DNA of 27,985 nucleotides, taken from NCBI GenBank assembly GCA_002085285.1, contig NATK01000001.1, forward strand, positions 1 to 27,985, written 5' to 3'. Below, in pieces: positions 1-7,414 of the stretch (position 1 is its first letter; the number at the start of each line of letters is the position of its first letter). The position numbers were made by a program, and so were the translations under genes. Origin of the DNA: Candidatus Latescibacteria bacterium 4484_7 (GTDB lineage: Bacteria; Krumholzibacteriota; Krumholzibacteriia; Krumholzibacteriales; Krumholzibacteriaceae). The notes under the pieces were generated by a model that was not told where the DNA came from, ran no database searches, and was given only the letters and a program-made list of their open reading frames with translations.

Positions 1-31
1 GCAGCAGAATATCGGCCGGTTGCATTCTCCG

Positions 32-53
32 ATTGTCCAATAAATTGGACGAT
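32..53. repeat. Short palindrome in the left non-coding flank
   Basis: A perfect 7-bp inverted repeat (GTCCAAT / ATTGGAC) with a 2-base spacer lies at 35-50 and extends to about 10 bp if one G-T pair is allowed. A second small inverted repeat (TGTCG / CGACA) follows at 56-73. The first could be an operator for a dimeric regulator or a weak hairpin. No gene was found in bases 1-246. A possible -10 box (TAGAAT, 223-228) precedes the lipoprotein gene, but no convincing -35 box goes with it. Confidence 0.35.
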
Positions 54-246
54 TTTGTCGTAAAGAATCGACAGAATACATATTCCTTTGCCCATTTTGG
101 ACGAGCAGCCGTTCGGACTATTCTTTTTCAAACTAATCTTAATTGATTTTAATTCAATTGGTTGGAAATGATGCCGTCACAATTCTCAGTGATTTTCCAG
201 TAGTGGCATGCTCATTGCCTTATAGAATGGTCGAAAGGAGAAATGA

Positions 247-1110
247 ATGATCGTTAGAAGGTGGCCGGTTCTTTTGTCGATTCTGCTTCTTCTCATATCA
301 TGCGGGAAGAAGGAGAGGATAGTCGAGGTGCCTGTGCCGATGGATTGTGCCCCCTCTGCTCCGAGAGGCGTCTATTCGGTAAATATGGGTGATAGAGTGG
401 AGATTGTCTGGTATCCAAACCCTGAGACCGATGTCGTTTCATACGACGTGTATAGGGGTGCGTTTCTGTATGGGGATTATTTCTACATAGGAAGTGTAAA
501 CGACGTCGATCCGGATCCTGCCGATTATTACTACGACGACACTGATGTGGAAACCGGCGTGCAGTACTTTTACGCGGTCGTTGCTGTGGATGCAAAGGGA
601 AACGAGAGCGATTTGAGCTATGAAGAGGTGTCGGGGACTCCAAGGCCCGAGGGGCAGTTGACGATATATGCCGCTACCGTTCTGCCTGATCACAGCGGTT
701 ATGATTTCTCGAGCTTGAGTGATAGTTCGCAGGCGTACAATCTGGCCACGACGGATATCTATTTTTCAACGAGTTCGGGATTTGCTCAGCTAGTTGCCTA
801 TAGAGCAGGGGTCGATATTCAGGACTACGGCTTCAGCGGGGATTTTGATGCGGTGAACTACGCTCCCACGGAAGGATGGTCGATCTCCCGGTCTGCCGAG
901 GCGATAGCCGGGCATTGCTATATATTGAGACTTTTCGAAGGCGACGGTGATCACTACGCGAAACTTTTCGTGAATGAGGTCACCGATCAGTCAGTGAAAT
1001 TTACCTGGGGATACCAGACAGCTCCGAATAACAGGGATCTCTCCCCGGGTAAGGCAGTAGAACCGAGTAAGGTTACTGATGAACGTGTCCCCGTCGTCAA
1101 TGGTGGTTGA
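247..1110 (+). CDS. Lipoprotein with fibronectin type III domain
   Basis: The 287-residue product starts with two arginines, a hydrophobic stretch and a lipobox (LISC, with Cys19), so it should be exported and lipid-anchored. Residues about 36-132 look like a fibronectin type III domain: a proline-rich start, a VEIVWYPNPETDVVSYDVYR core typical of the B-C strands, and a YFYAVVAVDAKGNES ending. The C-terminal half (about 135-287) is rich in aromatic and acidic residues and I do not recognise it. The ATG is preceded by a good Shine-Dalgarno sequence (AAAGGAG) six bases upstream. FN3 lipoproteins of this kind are common in FCB-related genomes as surface or periplasmic binding modules; the partner here is unknown. 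The gene stands alone, with a 200-base gap before the next gene. Confidence 0.8.
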   Translation: MIVRRWPVLLSILLLLISCGKKERIVEVPVPMDCAPSAPRGVYSVNMGDRVEIVWYPNPETDVVSYDVYRGAFLYGDYFYIGSVNDVDPDPADYYYDDTDVETGVQYFYAVVAVDAKGNESDLSYEEVSGTPRPEGQLTIYAATVLPDHSGYDFSSLSDSSQAYNLATTDIYFSTSSGFAQLVAYRAGVDIQDYGFSGDFDAVNYAPTEGWSISRSAEAIAGHCYILRLFEGDGDHYAKLFVNEVTDQSVKFTWGYQTAPNNRDLSPGKAVEPSKVTDERVPVVNGG

Positions 1111-1177
1111 TTTGGATTATTCAGGTTCAATAAAGGTTGTTCGATTGGTCGGCGAATTTTCCCCCATCGTTAAGAGA

Positions 1178-1339
1178 GGGTAACATGGACGCAGAAGTTT
1201 TTAACAAAGGAGTTTTCATCTTTCGCTTGGGCTGGCTGTAGAAGGATTTTGTTACCCACGGAGGTCGACCGAGGGGGAGGATGAATCAAGAGATGCCGAA
1301 CAGGGGCGGCACTTGAGGATTCATCCTCCCCGGTTTTTT
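1178..1339 (+). ncRNA. Candidate structured RNA or leader upstream of M6-like gene
   Basis: An 8-bp perfect pairing (GGGTAACA at 1178-1185 with TGTTACCC at 1250-1257) encloses about 64 bases. It is followed 16 bases later by a strong terminator hairpin (1274-1331). A closed domain followed by a terminator is the layout of a riboswitch with expression platform, or of a small independent RNA. I could not match it to tmRNA, SRP RNA, RNase P, 6S or any riboswitch consensus I know. No convincing promoter was found just upstream, so it may also be the 3' untranslated end of the FN3 lipoprotein transcript. Confidence 0.35.
1268..1339 (+). terminator. Intrinsic terminator before the M6-like gene
   Basis: The 14-base arm 1274-1287 (GGGGAGGATGAATC) pairs perfectly with 1318-1331. 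Inside the loop, CAAG/CTTG and GCCG/CGGC (the latter at 1296-1299 and 1308-1311) can extend the helix. ACC (1268-1270) can pair with GGT (1332-1334). The hairpin is followed by six T residues (1334-1339). This is a textbook rho-independent terminator, unusually long. The TTG at 1313, which would extend the next reading frame upstream, lies inside the hairpin and is therefore an unlikely start. Confidence 0.8.
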
Positions 1340-1384
1340 AATTGGTACTCAGTATATTTGTTGAATGAACGCGTCGATTACTCT

Positions 1385-4300
1385 ATGTTTCGAAATATGT
1401 ATTCGATCAAGATAGTATTGATTACACTTGCGCTGGTGTTTGCTTCTTCGGTATCGATCGTCGTGAATGTCGGTGCCTCTCTCGTTCCTCAAGCCCTCCT
1501 GCTCTCTTCGCAGGGTGTCAGCGGTGCATTGTCTGCAGGCGCAATAGAGGGCGCGCACAGGACCCGGGCTGCCGTAAACGACGGTTTATCCGGAAAAGGA
1601 AAAACTCGTCCGTCGTTGTCCTATGGAGATGGACGAGCGGGGATCCATTCTCATTTTGACCGCCCGGGCTATTACCAGGAACTTTCTTTGAAGAGGTTGT
1701 CGAGTGGTGAAATGACCACGGTCGATTCGTTGAGGCTTCTCGTTGTGAGAGTCGATTTCCCGGATCGGCGGTTCGATGTCTCAAGGCACGATTCTCTGCA
1801 CTACGCCAATGAGCTGCGTCACCTGTACGAATATTTCATAGGTGCGTCGAGGGGACGATTCGAGCTTAGCTGGACGATTGCACCGGGCATTGTGCACCTC
1901 GGTAATGACGAATCTTACTATGGCAACGACGACGAGTGGAATGAGAGGATGCTCGAGATTCTCGGAGCGGTCGTGGATTCGCTCGATGCGGCGATCGATT
2001 TTTCTGACTTTGATGCCTTTGCAGTCATTCATGCCGGCGCCGGCCAAGAGACCGATTTCAACGGTGATTCCCCCGGGCAGATATGGTCGGGTTTTCTCGA
2101 TCCGAACGAGATCAAAGAACTCGTCGCCGATTCTCTCGGTGTACCCGGGATACCTACTAATGACATCGCCGCTCAGGATACCTTCTACGTGGACAATCTC
2201 ATCGTTTGGCCTGAAGAGGCATCTCAGGACAATATGATTTTCGGCTCTCTCGGAATTTTCGCGTATCAGATAGGATTGAGGCTGGGGATGTTTTCTCTCT
2301 TCGATTCGACCCCTTCTGGATTCCCCGATTCGCAGGGCATAGGGACTTTCGGGTTGATGGGGTACGGTCTGTACAATGCCAACGGCTTCATTCCTGCAAA
2401 TCCTTGCGCATTCCACAGATATCTCATGGGTTGGGTGAATGAGGTCTATATAGATTCGCCGTCTCATGTGAGACTCGATGATATAAATTCAGTAGACGGC
2501 GATACATCTCTCGTTAAGGTGCCCGTCAGTGCGACCGAGTACTTTCTCCTCTCGAACAGGGTGGAAGACAAAGACTTCGATGGCAGGTTCGATTTTGGTG
2601 ATGTGAACCACAACGGAATACCTGAAGAAGAAGACACCCTGCTCGGTGCCGAATTCGATTACTTCCTCACGACGCCGACCAACCCGGCGGGAAAAACGGG
2701 TAGCGGACTGTTCATATGGCACATCGACGAGGCGGTGATCGCAAAGTCTCTGGAGGAGGGATCCAATCCGCAGAATGACAGGGCTCGGAAGGGTGTCGAC
2801 ATCGAGGAAGCCGACGGTATACAGGACCTCGACAGGCCTGGGGGGGAGTATGCCTTTGGGAGTTATTACGACTCTTTCCGCTATGGGAATAATGACCGAT
2901 TCGGAGTGGAAACGAATCCCTCGAGCGCCAACAACAACGGCGTTGATACGGGGATAGAGATCTTTAACATCTCTGCGCCTGGTCATACGATGGAGTTCGA
3001 TGTCGATTTCAAGCGGCGGGATGCCGTGGCAAGGAGGTCGATTGCGGGAAGAGCCGAGGGCTTTGGAATGATCTGCGCCGACAGTGACGATGATATGGTC
3101 GAAGAGCTTTACCTTGTCGCGGATTCCGCAATCGTTTGCAGACTGAACGGAGCGGGCGACGTTGACTTCGGCAATAGCAAGATCGACACTGTTCTCGAGG
3201 TTGCCAAGGGGGACAGGCTCATTTCCACGCCTGTGCTTGAAGATATCGACGGGGACGGCGTTCTCGAGGTGTTCGATTCTTCGAAGAAATGCATATTGTA
3301 TGCGAGAAGATTGGACGGTGAGCCGTTTGCAATTGATGACGACGAAACTCCAGGAGAATTGGATTTCCATTGCAGCATCACTGGGCCTCCGACGGCTTTG
3401 AATATCGACTCCGATTCGAGCGGGGAAATCCTCGTTCCCTGTTCCGATAGTGACAGCACGTTCCTTGTAGCAACTGGATCGTTGCACGAGTGGGCGGCTC
3501 CCACAGCGAGGAGGTTGAGCAGCGAGGCGGCTCGATACTATGCAGCTTCCGGAACGCTCGTCTCCGATGCTGTCTCCGTGGTCGAGTTCCTGGATCGAAC
3601 GAAATATGAGGGGGTAGCGTTCATCACGGAGAAGAATGGAGCGTGTCAAATGAATTTTGCCTATCTTGTCGCAGACGAGATGCCGCTCGACTCCTTGACT
3701 GTGCGTTCGTTTGAGCTGACTGCCGGCTTCCGGCCTTACAATACGGTTGTTTTGTCATCGGGCGATATAAACGGGGACGGTTCGGATGAAATCGTCTTCA
3801 GCGGTTCGAACCACAACCTCGTCATTTGCGATGGGAATGGTGTGGTGAGCACTATCAGGCTGAGAGGTTCGAAGAGTTCACCTGCGGTACTTTCAGACAT
3901 CAATGGCGACGGAGTGCTCGAAACGCTCTTGTTGACCGGCTCCTACGCATATCTTTTCACAGGGTATGGCGTCCTTGTTGACGGTTGGCCCGTAGCGTTG
4001 CCCGTTTCCGGTAGCAACATGGGAGGACGCCCGTGCAGCCCACTCGCTGTAGACGTCGATGGAGATGGCGAAAGAGATGTGTTGTTCGATATAGACGGTG
4101 ACCTGTTTGCTTACGATTACAATGGTCGACAGGTACGGGGATGGCCTTTACCTGGAGAGGTGGGCAATTTCAGCTCTGCTTCGGTACTCGAGGGAACGAG
4201 CGGTTCGTTATATCTGTTCACTTTGGGGACAGAGCCGAATGTGGCGAGAAGGTTCTCGGATTCTGCGGATTCGATCAGGGTGTCATTCATAAGAAGGTAT

Positions 4301-4702
4301 GAACTGCCCGATGCTGAGACAGGCGATCAGGACTGGCGTTTCTTCAGACACGACCGCCTTGGAAGCGGCAGGCAGGTGGCCTCGAAACTGTCCCTCGTGA
4401 CCGATCGGAAAATTGACGAAGGGAGCTTTGTCTGTTATCCAAATCCAGCCTCCAGTGGAAATATAAATGTGAGAGTACTCATATTCTCGAGTGCAGACAT
4501 AGAGGTCACGATTCTCGACGTCGAAGGTGAAAAGGTTTTCGGCAGCGGTGCCAGGCATGTTTGGTCGAGCGGCACTGCGGTTCCTTTCGAGACGAGCATC
4601 CCTCTTCAGCGAATGTCCAGCGGGGTTTATATCTGCACGATCAGAGTACGCGGTGAAGGATGGAGCTGGACAGGAGCACGAAAGTTCGCAGTCGTGAAAT
4701 AA
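1385..4702 (+). CDS. M6 peptidase-like secreted surface protein, zinc motif lost
   Basis: About 1105 residues from the ATG at 1385 (or 1101 from 1397). The frame is open back to a TTG at 1313, but that lies in a terminator hairpin. The N-terminus is a hydrophobic export signal. Residues about 100-530 follow the M6 (immune inhibitor A-like) peptidase fold: an IHAGAGQE motif, an IWSGF motif, a GIGTFGLMGYG motif, and the late signatures GLFIWHIDE and DIEEADG. Where family members carry HEFGH, this protein reads AYQIGLRLG (nt 2261-2287), so both zinc histidines and the catalytic glutamate are gone. About five Asp-rich repeats (DINGDG / DVDGDG type, nt 3077-4110) suggest a calcium-binding FG-GAP/VCBS beta-propeller. 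The last 90 residues (from FVCYPNPASSG) match a type IX-like C-terminal sorting domain. It is probably secreted, cell-surface attached and non-proteolytic. No clear Shine-Dalgarno sequence was seen. Confidence 0.82.
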   Translation: MFRNMYSIKIVLITLALVFASSVSIVVNVGASLVPQALLLSSQGVSGALSAGAIEGAHRTRAAVNDGLSGKGKTRPSLSYGDGRAGIHSHFDRPGYYQELSLKRLSSGEMTTVDSLRLLVVRVDFPDRRFDVSRHDSLHYANELRHLYEYFIGASRGRFELSWTIAPGIVHLGNDESYYGNDDEWNERMLEILGAVVDSLDAAIDFSDFDAFAVIHAGAGQETDFNGDSPGQIWSGFLDPNEIKELVADSLGVPGIPTNDIAAQDTFYVDNLIVWPEEASQDNMIFGSLGIFAYQIGLRLGMFSLFDSTPSGFPDSQGIGTFGLMGYGLYNANGFIPANPCAFHRYLMGWVNEVYIDSPSHVRLDDINSVDGDTSLVKVPVSATEYFLLSNRVEDKDFDGRFDFGDVNHNGIPEEEDTLLGAEFDYFLTTPTNPAGKTGSGLFIWHIDEAVIAKSLEEGSNPQNDRARKGVDIEEADGIQDLDRPGGEYAFGSYYDSFRYGNNDRFGVETNPSSANNNGVDTGIEIFNISAPGHTMEFDVDFKRRDAVARRSIAGRAEGFGMICADSDDDMVEELYLVADSAIVCRLNGAGDVDFGNSKIDTVLEVAKGDRLISTPVLEDIDGDGVLEVFDSSKKCILYARRLDGEPFAIDDDETPGELDFHCSITGPPTALNIDSDSSGEILVPCSDSDSTFLVATGSLHEWAAPTARRLSSEAARYYAASGTLVSDAVSVVEFLDRTKYEGVAFITEKNGACQMNFAYLVADEMPLDSLTVRSFELTAGFRPYNTVVLSSGDINGDGSDEIVFSGSNHNLVICDGNGVVSTIRLRGSKSSPAVLSDINGDGVLETLLLTGSYAYLFTGYGVLVDGWPVALPVSGSNMGGRPCSPLAVDVDGDGERDVLFDIDGDLFAYDYNGRQVRGWPLPGEVGNFSSASVLEGTSGSLYLFTLGTEPNVARRFSDSADSIRVSFIRRYELPDAETGDQDWRFFRHDRLGSGRQVASKLSLVTDRKIDEGSFVCYPNPASSGNINVRVLIFSSADIEVTILDVEGEKVFGSGARHVWSSGTAVPFETSIPLQRMSSGVYICTIRVRGEGWSWTGARKFAVVK

Positions 4703-4804
4703 TCTTGCCGCGGAGGGATGTGCACCTTATGGGCACGCTTAAACGAGAGCGAAGAAGTTCTTGGTCGTGAAGTGGTTTTGCTTGCCTCGGGTGTGGAAAA
4801 TAAC

Positions 4805-4836
4805 TTGGTTGACCGCGGAATTCTTTGTTATAATAT
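4805..4836 (+). promoter_or_regulatory. Probable promoter for the PorV-like gene
   Basis: A perfect TATAAT lies at 4829-4834, with TTGGTT at 4805-4810 (18-base spacer). Alternatively TTGACC (4809-4814) may pair with TAATAT (4831-4836) at a 16-base spacer. It lies about 30 bases upstream of the start codon, so the leader would be short. Confidence 0.55.
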
Positions 4837-4864
4837 TGTTCGTGATGATTCCTTAGGAGGAGAG

Positions 4865-5791
4865 ATGAAAAGGTTCTTTTTTGCATTGATGGTTGCGGTC
4901 AGTGTTTTATCCATCTTTCAGAATGTATATGCGGGTGAACCGGGTACGAGCGGGTTCGTCTTTCTGCGCCTCGGTAACGGGGCGAGGGCGAGCGGTATGG
5001 GGGAGGCGTTTACTGCAATCTCCGACGATGCCACTGGAATCTATTTCAACCCGGCTGGTTTGGCGGGGATAGAAGGCGTGGAGCTCAATGTCACTCACTC
5101 CGAGTGGCTCATGGGCATCAGGTTCGAACAATTATCGTTTGCCAATGAGATGTTCGGCGGGACCGTAGGCCTCAACTTCACAGGAGTTTATTACGGCAAG
5201 ATGGATCGATACGAGAATTATCCCTCATTGACTCCGGATGGCACATTTTCGCCTTACGACCTGGCTTTTTCAACCTGCTACGGCACGGACATCCTTCCCA
5301 ATCTTTCGATAGGCGCTTCTTTGAAGATGATCTACGAAAAGATAGATTTCGAATCTGCCACAGGGTGGGCTCTCGACATTGGCCTTCTTCACAAGAGCAT
5401 GATCAAGGGCCTGACTCTCGGTGCGTCGATTCTCAACCTCGGTCCTCAGGCGAAATTTGTAGAAGAGAAGTTCTACCCGCCGTTCCAGTTGAGGGTCGGT
5501 GCGAGTTACAGGTACGCGAACGAACTTCTCAAAGGAAGTTTGATTCTTGCCTCCGATGCCGTTTTCCCCAACGACAGCGATGCCAAGTTGCATCTTGGCC
5601 TCGAGTACAATTACAGGACGTACATTTCGATGCGGGTGGGATACAAGGCCAATTACTACGTCCAGGGAGCTACGATGGGGATAGGCGTGCAATATCAGAA
5701 GCTTCGTTTCGATTACGCCTACATGCCCCTCGAGTACAGCGTGGGCAACAGTCACCGATTCTCACTCAGCGTTTTCTTTCCCGGCAAGTAG
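4865..5791 (+). CDS. PorV/PorQ-like outer-membrane beta-barrel protein
   Basis: 308 residues. The start is set by a strong Shine-Dalgarno sequence (AGGAGG, 4855-4860). The frame stays open 49 codons upstream, but that region holds the promoter. A signal peptide ends near VYA (residue 23). The mature N-terminus carries the PorV/PorQ (UPF0164-like) hallmark: FLRLGNGARASGMGEAF, then AISDDATGIYFNPAGLAG. The rest alternates hydrophobic and polar residues as in an FadL-like barrel and ends with an aromatic residue pattern (SLSVFFPGK). In Bacteroidetes, PorV is the outer-membrane shuttle protein of type IX secretion, which binds C-terminal sorting domains; the upstream gene encodes a protein with such a domain. 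Its role here is inferred from that pairing. The last 40 bases overlap the lpxH-like gene on the other strand. Confidence 0.8.
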   Translation: MKRFFFALMVAVSVLSIFQNVYAGEPGTSGFVFLRLGNGARASGMGEAFTAISDDATGIYFNPAGLAGIEGVELNVTHSEWLMGIRFEQLSFANEMFGGTVGLNFTGVYYGKMDRYENYPSLTPDGTFSPYDLAFSTCYGTDILPNLSIGASLKMIYEKIDFESATGWALDIGLLHKSMIKGLTLGASILNLGPQAKFVEEKFYPPFQLRVGASYRYANELLKGSLILASDAVFPNDSDAKLHLGLEYNYRTYISMRVGYKANYYVQGATMGIGVQYQKLRFDYAYMPLEYSVGNSHRFSLSVFFPGK

Positions 5792-6507
5792 CGTTCGAGG
5801 AAAAATCTGCCCTCCTCCAGGAGCGCATAGGAGAAGTGTTCTTCCCAGTCGCCCAGTATGATGAATTCCTTACTGTCGATCCTGCCATGGTAAGGATAAT
5901 GAACGTGCCCCATTATGAAGGAGTCGTTTCCCCACCTGAAGAATTCTCTCCCCGCTCTGCCTATCAACTCCCTGGCTGCTCGTTCGGTACGTTTGTGTGT
6001 TATGCCCTTGCTTGTTCTGGAGAATCGTCCGGCGAATGCGAAGAGGAGTTTAGGGTCTATAAGACCGGCGAGCTTGATCGTTATTCTGTTCCTGATGATC
6101 GTTTTCAACGCCTTGTACCCGAACTCTCCCTTGAGCAGCATGTCTCCGTGGGTCATCGTGATTATTCTTCCCTGAATCTCTTCTGTGTGAAGCTGGGGAA
6201 GGATCTTTATTCCGATTACTTCTTCTATATAATTGCCGAGCCAGTAATCGTGATTTCCCCCGATGATAAATATCCTGGTACCAGAGTTTCTTAGTTTGCT
6301 CAGTGCGCGCAGTATGTCTTTGTAGTACCCCGGTTCTTTTCCCTTGTGTTCGAACCAGAAATCGAATATGTCTCCTAGGAGATATAGTCTCGATAGGCCT
6401 TCGAGATCATCGATGAACGATGTGAAAAGCCTGCGTTTCCGTCTCTCGTCATCGGTTGCAACCCTGTGTTTGAAGTGTGTGTCAGAAAGAAATATGACCT
6501 TTTCCAT
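5752..6507 (-). CDS. lpxH: UDP-2,3-diacylglucosamine diphosphatase-like metallophosphoesterase
   Basis: 251 residues, close to the usual LpxH length (about 240). All calcineurin-like metal motifs are present in order: SDTHF (D9, H11), GDIFDFW (45-51), GNHD (84-87), THGD (119-122) and GHVHYP (200-205). LpxH removes UMP from UDP-2,3-diacylglucosamine in the cytosol to give lipid X for lipid A. This fits a diderm with lipopolysaccharide, although SDTHF instead of the SDLHL of proteobacterial LpxH leaves room for a related phosphoesterase. It is the only minus-strand gene in the window. Its 3' end overlaps the PorV-like gene tail-to-tail by 40 bases, and its 5' end is divergent from the small coiled-coil gene. 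No strong Shine-Dalgarno sequence is visible before the ATG. Confidence 0.78.
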   Translation of the reverse strand: MEKVIFLSDTHFKHRVATDDERRKRRLFTSFIDDLEGLSRLYLLGDIFDFWFEHKGKEPGYYKDILRALSKLRNSGTRIFIIGGNHDYWLGNYIEEVIGIKILPQLHTEEIQGRIITMTHGDMLLKGEFGYKALKTIIRNRITIKLAGLIDPKLLFAFAGRFSRTSKGITHKRTERAARELIGRAGREFFRWGNDSFIMGHVHYPYHGRIDSKEFIILGDWEEHFSYALLEEGRFFLERYLPGKKTLSENR

Positions 6508-6615
6508 TGTCGTTCCGCGGAAAAATTGTTAAATTATTAATAGAGCTCATCGATATATGGCAGAGTTGTGTAGAAAGTTCAAGTGAAAATTACTCGTTTT
6601 TCTGGAGGTTTGCCT

Positions 6616-6951
6616 GTGGATACGTTGTGGGAAAAGGTCAAGAAAAATCTCAGAGACTGGTATGGAACAGCGTATGAAAAGACGGACGAGATTGCAAGGA
6701 TAGGGAAGAAGAAGATTGAGATTGTGGGTATCAACAGGGCGATCGAAAAGAGGCTGTCGGAACTCGGCGGCAGAGTTTACGATTTGATTAGCTCGCAGAA
6801 CAAGCCGGAAGAAGTAGCCGAAGACGATAAGGTGAAAGAACTTGTCGACAAGATAAGAGAGCTCGAAGAGCAATTAAAGCTAAAGGAACGGGAGATAGAG
6901 ACGATAAAAAAGGAAACGGGGGAAAGGGAGAGAGAAGAAAATCAGGAATGA
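6616..6951 (+). CDS. Small coiled-coil protein of unknown function
   Basis: 111 residues from a GTG at 6616, chosen because TGGAGGT (6603-6609) sits six bases upstream. The frame is open to another GTG at 6583, which lacks such a site. There is no signal peptide or membrane helix. Residues about 1-60 are amphipathic and lysine-rich with a LGGRVYDLIS segment. The C-terminal half is a strongly charged helix (KVKELVDKIRELEEQLKLKE) with heptad spacing, predicted as coiled coil. The pattern recalls short bacterial proteins annotated only as hypothetical that sit near sigma factors or envelope genes. I do not recognise a function. It is divergent from lpxH. Confidence 0.65.
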   Translation: MDTLWEKVKKNLRDWYGTAYEKTDEIARIGKKKIEIVGINRAIEKRLSELGGRVYDLISSQNKPEEVAEDDKVKELVDKIRELEEQLKLKEREIETIKKETGEREREENQE

Positions 6952-7138
6952 TTATTAACATATATTTATTTCTAAGAATATCGACATTTGTTGCGAGCGG
7001 GAACGAATATCTTTAGCGGCTCGTTGAAAAAAGGAGAAAAAGATAGAAAATAGCGAAAATATCGATAATGAGACCAGAGATATGGTTTTATGCATTGAAT
7101 ACTACTTTGGACGAGTTGAAAATGCCAAATATTGACGC

Positions 7139-7167
7139 TTGACATACCTTAATTTTTAGTGTAAACT
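7139..7167 (+). promoter_or_regulatory. Sigma-70 type promoter upstream of the sigma factor gene
   Basis: A consensus TTGACA (7139-7144) and TAAACT (7162-7167) are separated by the optimal 17 bases. Transcription would start near 7174, giving an untranslated leader of about 240 bases before the sigma gene. The preceding AT-rich stretch 6952-7138 holds no gene that I can support. Confidence 0.7.
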
Positions 7168-7173
7168 TTGACC

Positions 7174-7275
7174 CGTCAATTAGGTGTCAGGAGTCAAGTG
7201 TATAGATTGATGAGAGAGTCTTAGTTCAGCCAGCAGATACCACTATTAGGCCCCACCTAAAACGAACGTTTTTTA
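7174..7275 (+). ncRNA. Possible structured leader of the sigma factor mRNA
   Basis: TTAGGTG at 7180-7186 is complementary to CACCTAA at 7254-7260, which would close a domain of about 80 bases just after the inferred transcription start. The same CCTAA can instead pair with TTAGG at 7246-7250 to make a small local hairpin, followed by AACGAACG and then T6 (7269-7274). Two mutually exclusive pairings ahead of a T-run suggest attenuation, or a small RNA ending there. The helices are short, so this is tentative. Bases 7276-7400 show no further gene. Confidence 0.3.
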
Positions 7276-7414
7276 AAAATTGGTGTATAAGTCTCTTGAA
7301 AGGGAGAAATGTAACGGGGGTGAAAATAGAGGTAACTGGGCGCTTGGAAAAAGATAAATCAAACCGAACGAGTCAGACGGTGAAAAAGGAACTTTTTGTG
7401 GAGGAAGAAAGATA

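Noticed and set aside
1313..1384. Upstream TTG start for the M6-like gene
   Set aside because: The TTG lies inside a strong terminator hairpin and would put 24 non-signal residues before the export signal.
2489..3649. 386-codon minus-strand frame opposite the M6-like gene (and others at 1781-2467, 18856-19677 and 25809-26705)
   Set aside because: All lie opposite strongly supported genes, have no recognisable motifs or ribosome sites, and follow the codon pattern of the gene on the other strand.
4718..4864. 49-codon N-terminal extension of the PorV-like gene
   Set aside because: It spans the promoter; the strong Shine-Dalgarno sequence and signal peptide fix the start at 4865.
5365..6294. 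309-codon plus-strand frame bridging the PorV-like and LpxH-like genes
   Set aside because: It is out of frame with PorV and antisense to LpxH, both of which show clear family motifs; its translation is rich in Arg, Ser and Gln and matches nothing I know.
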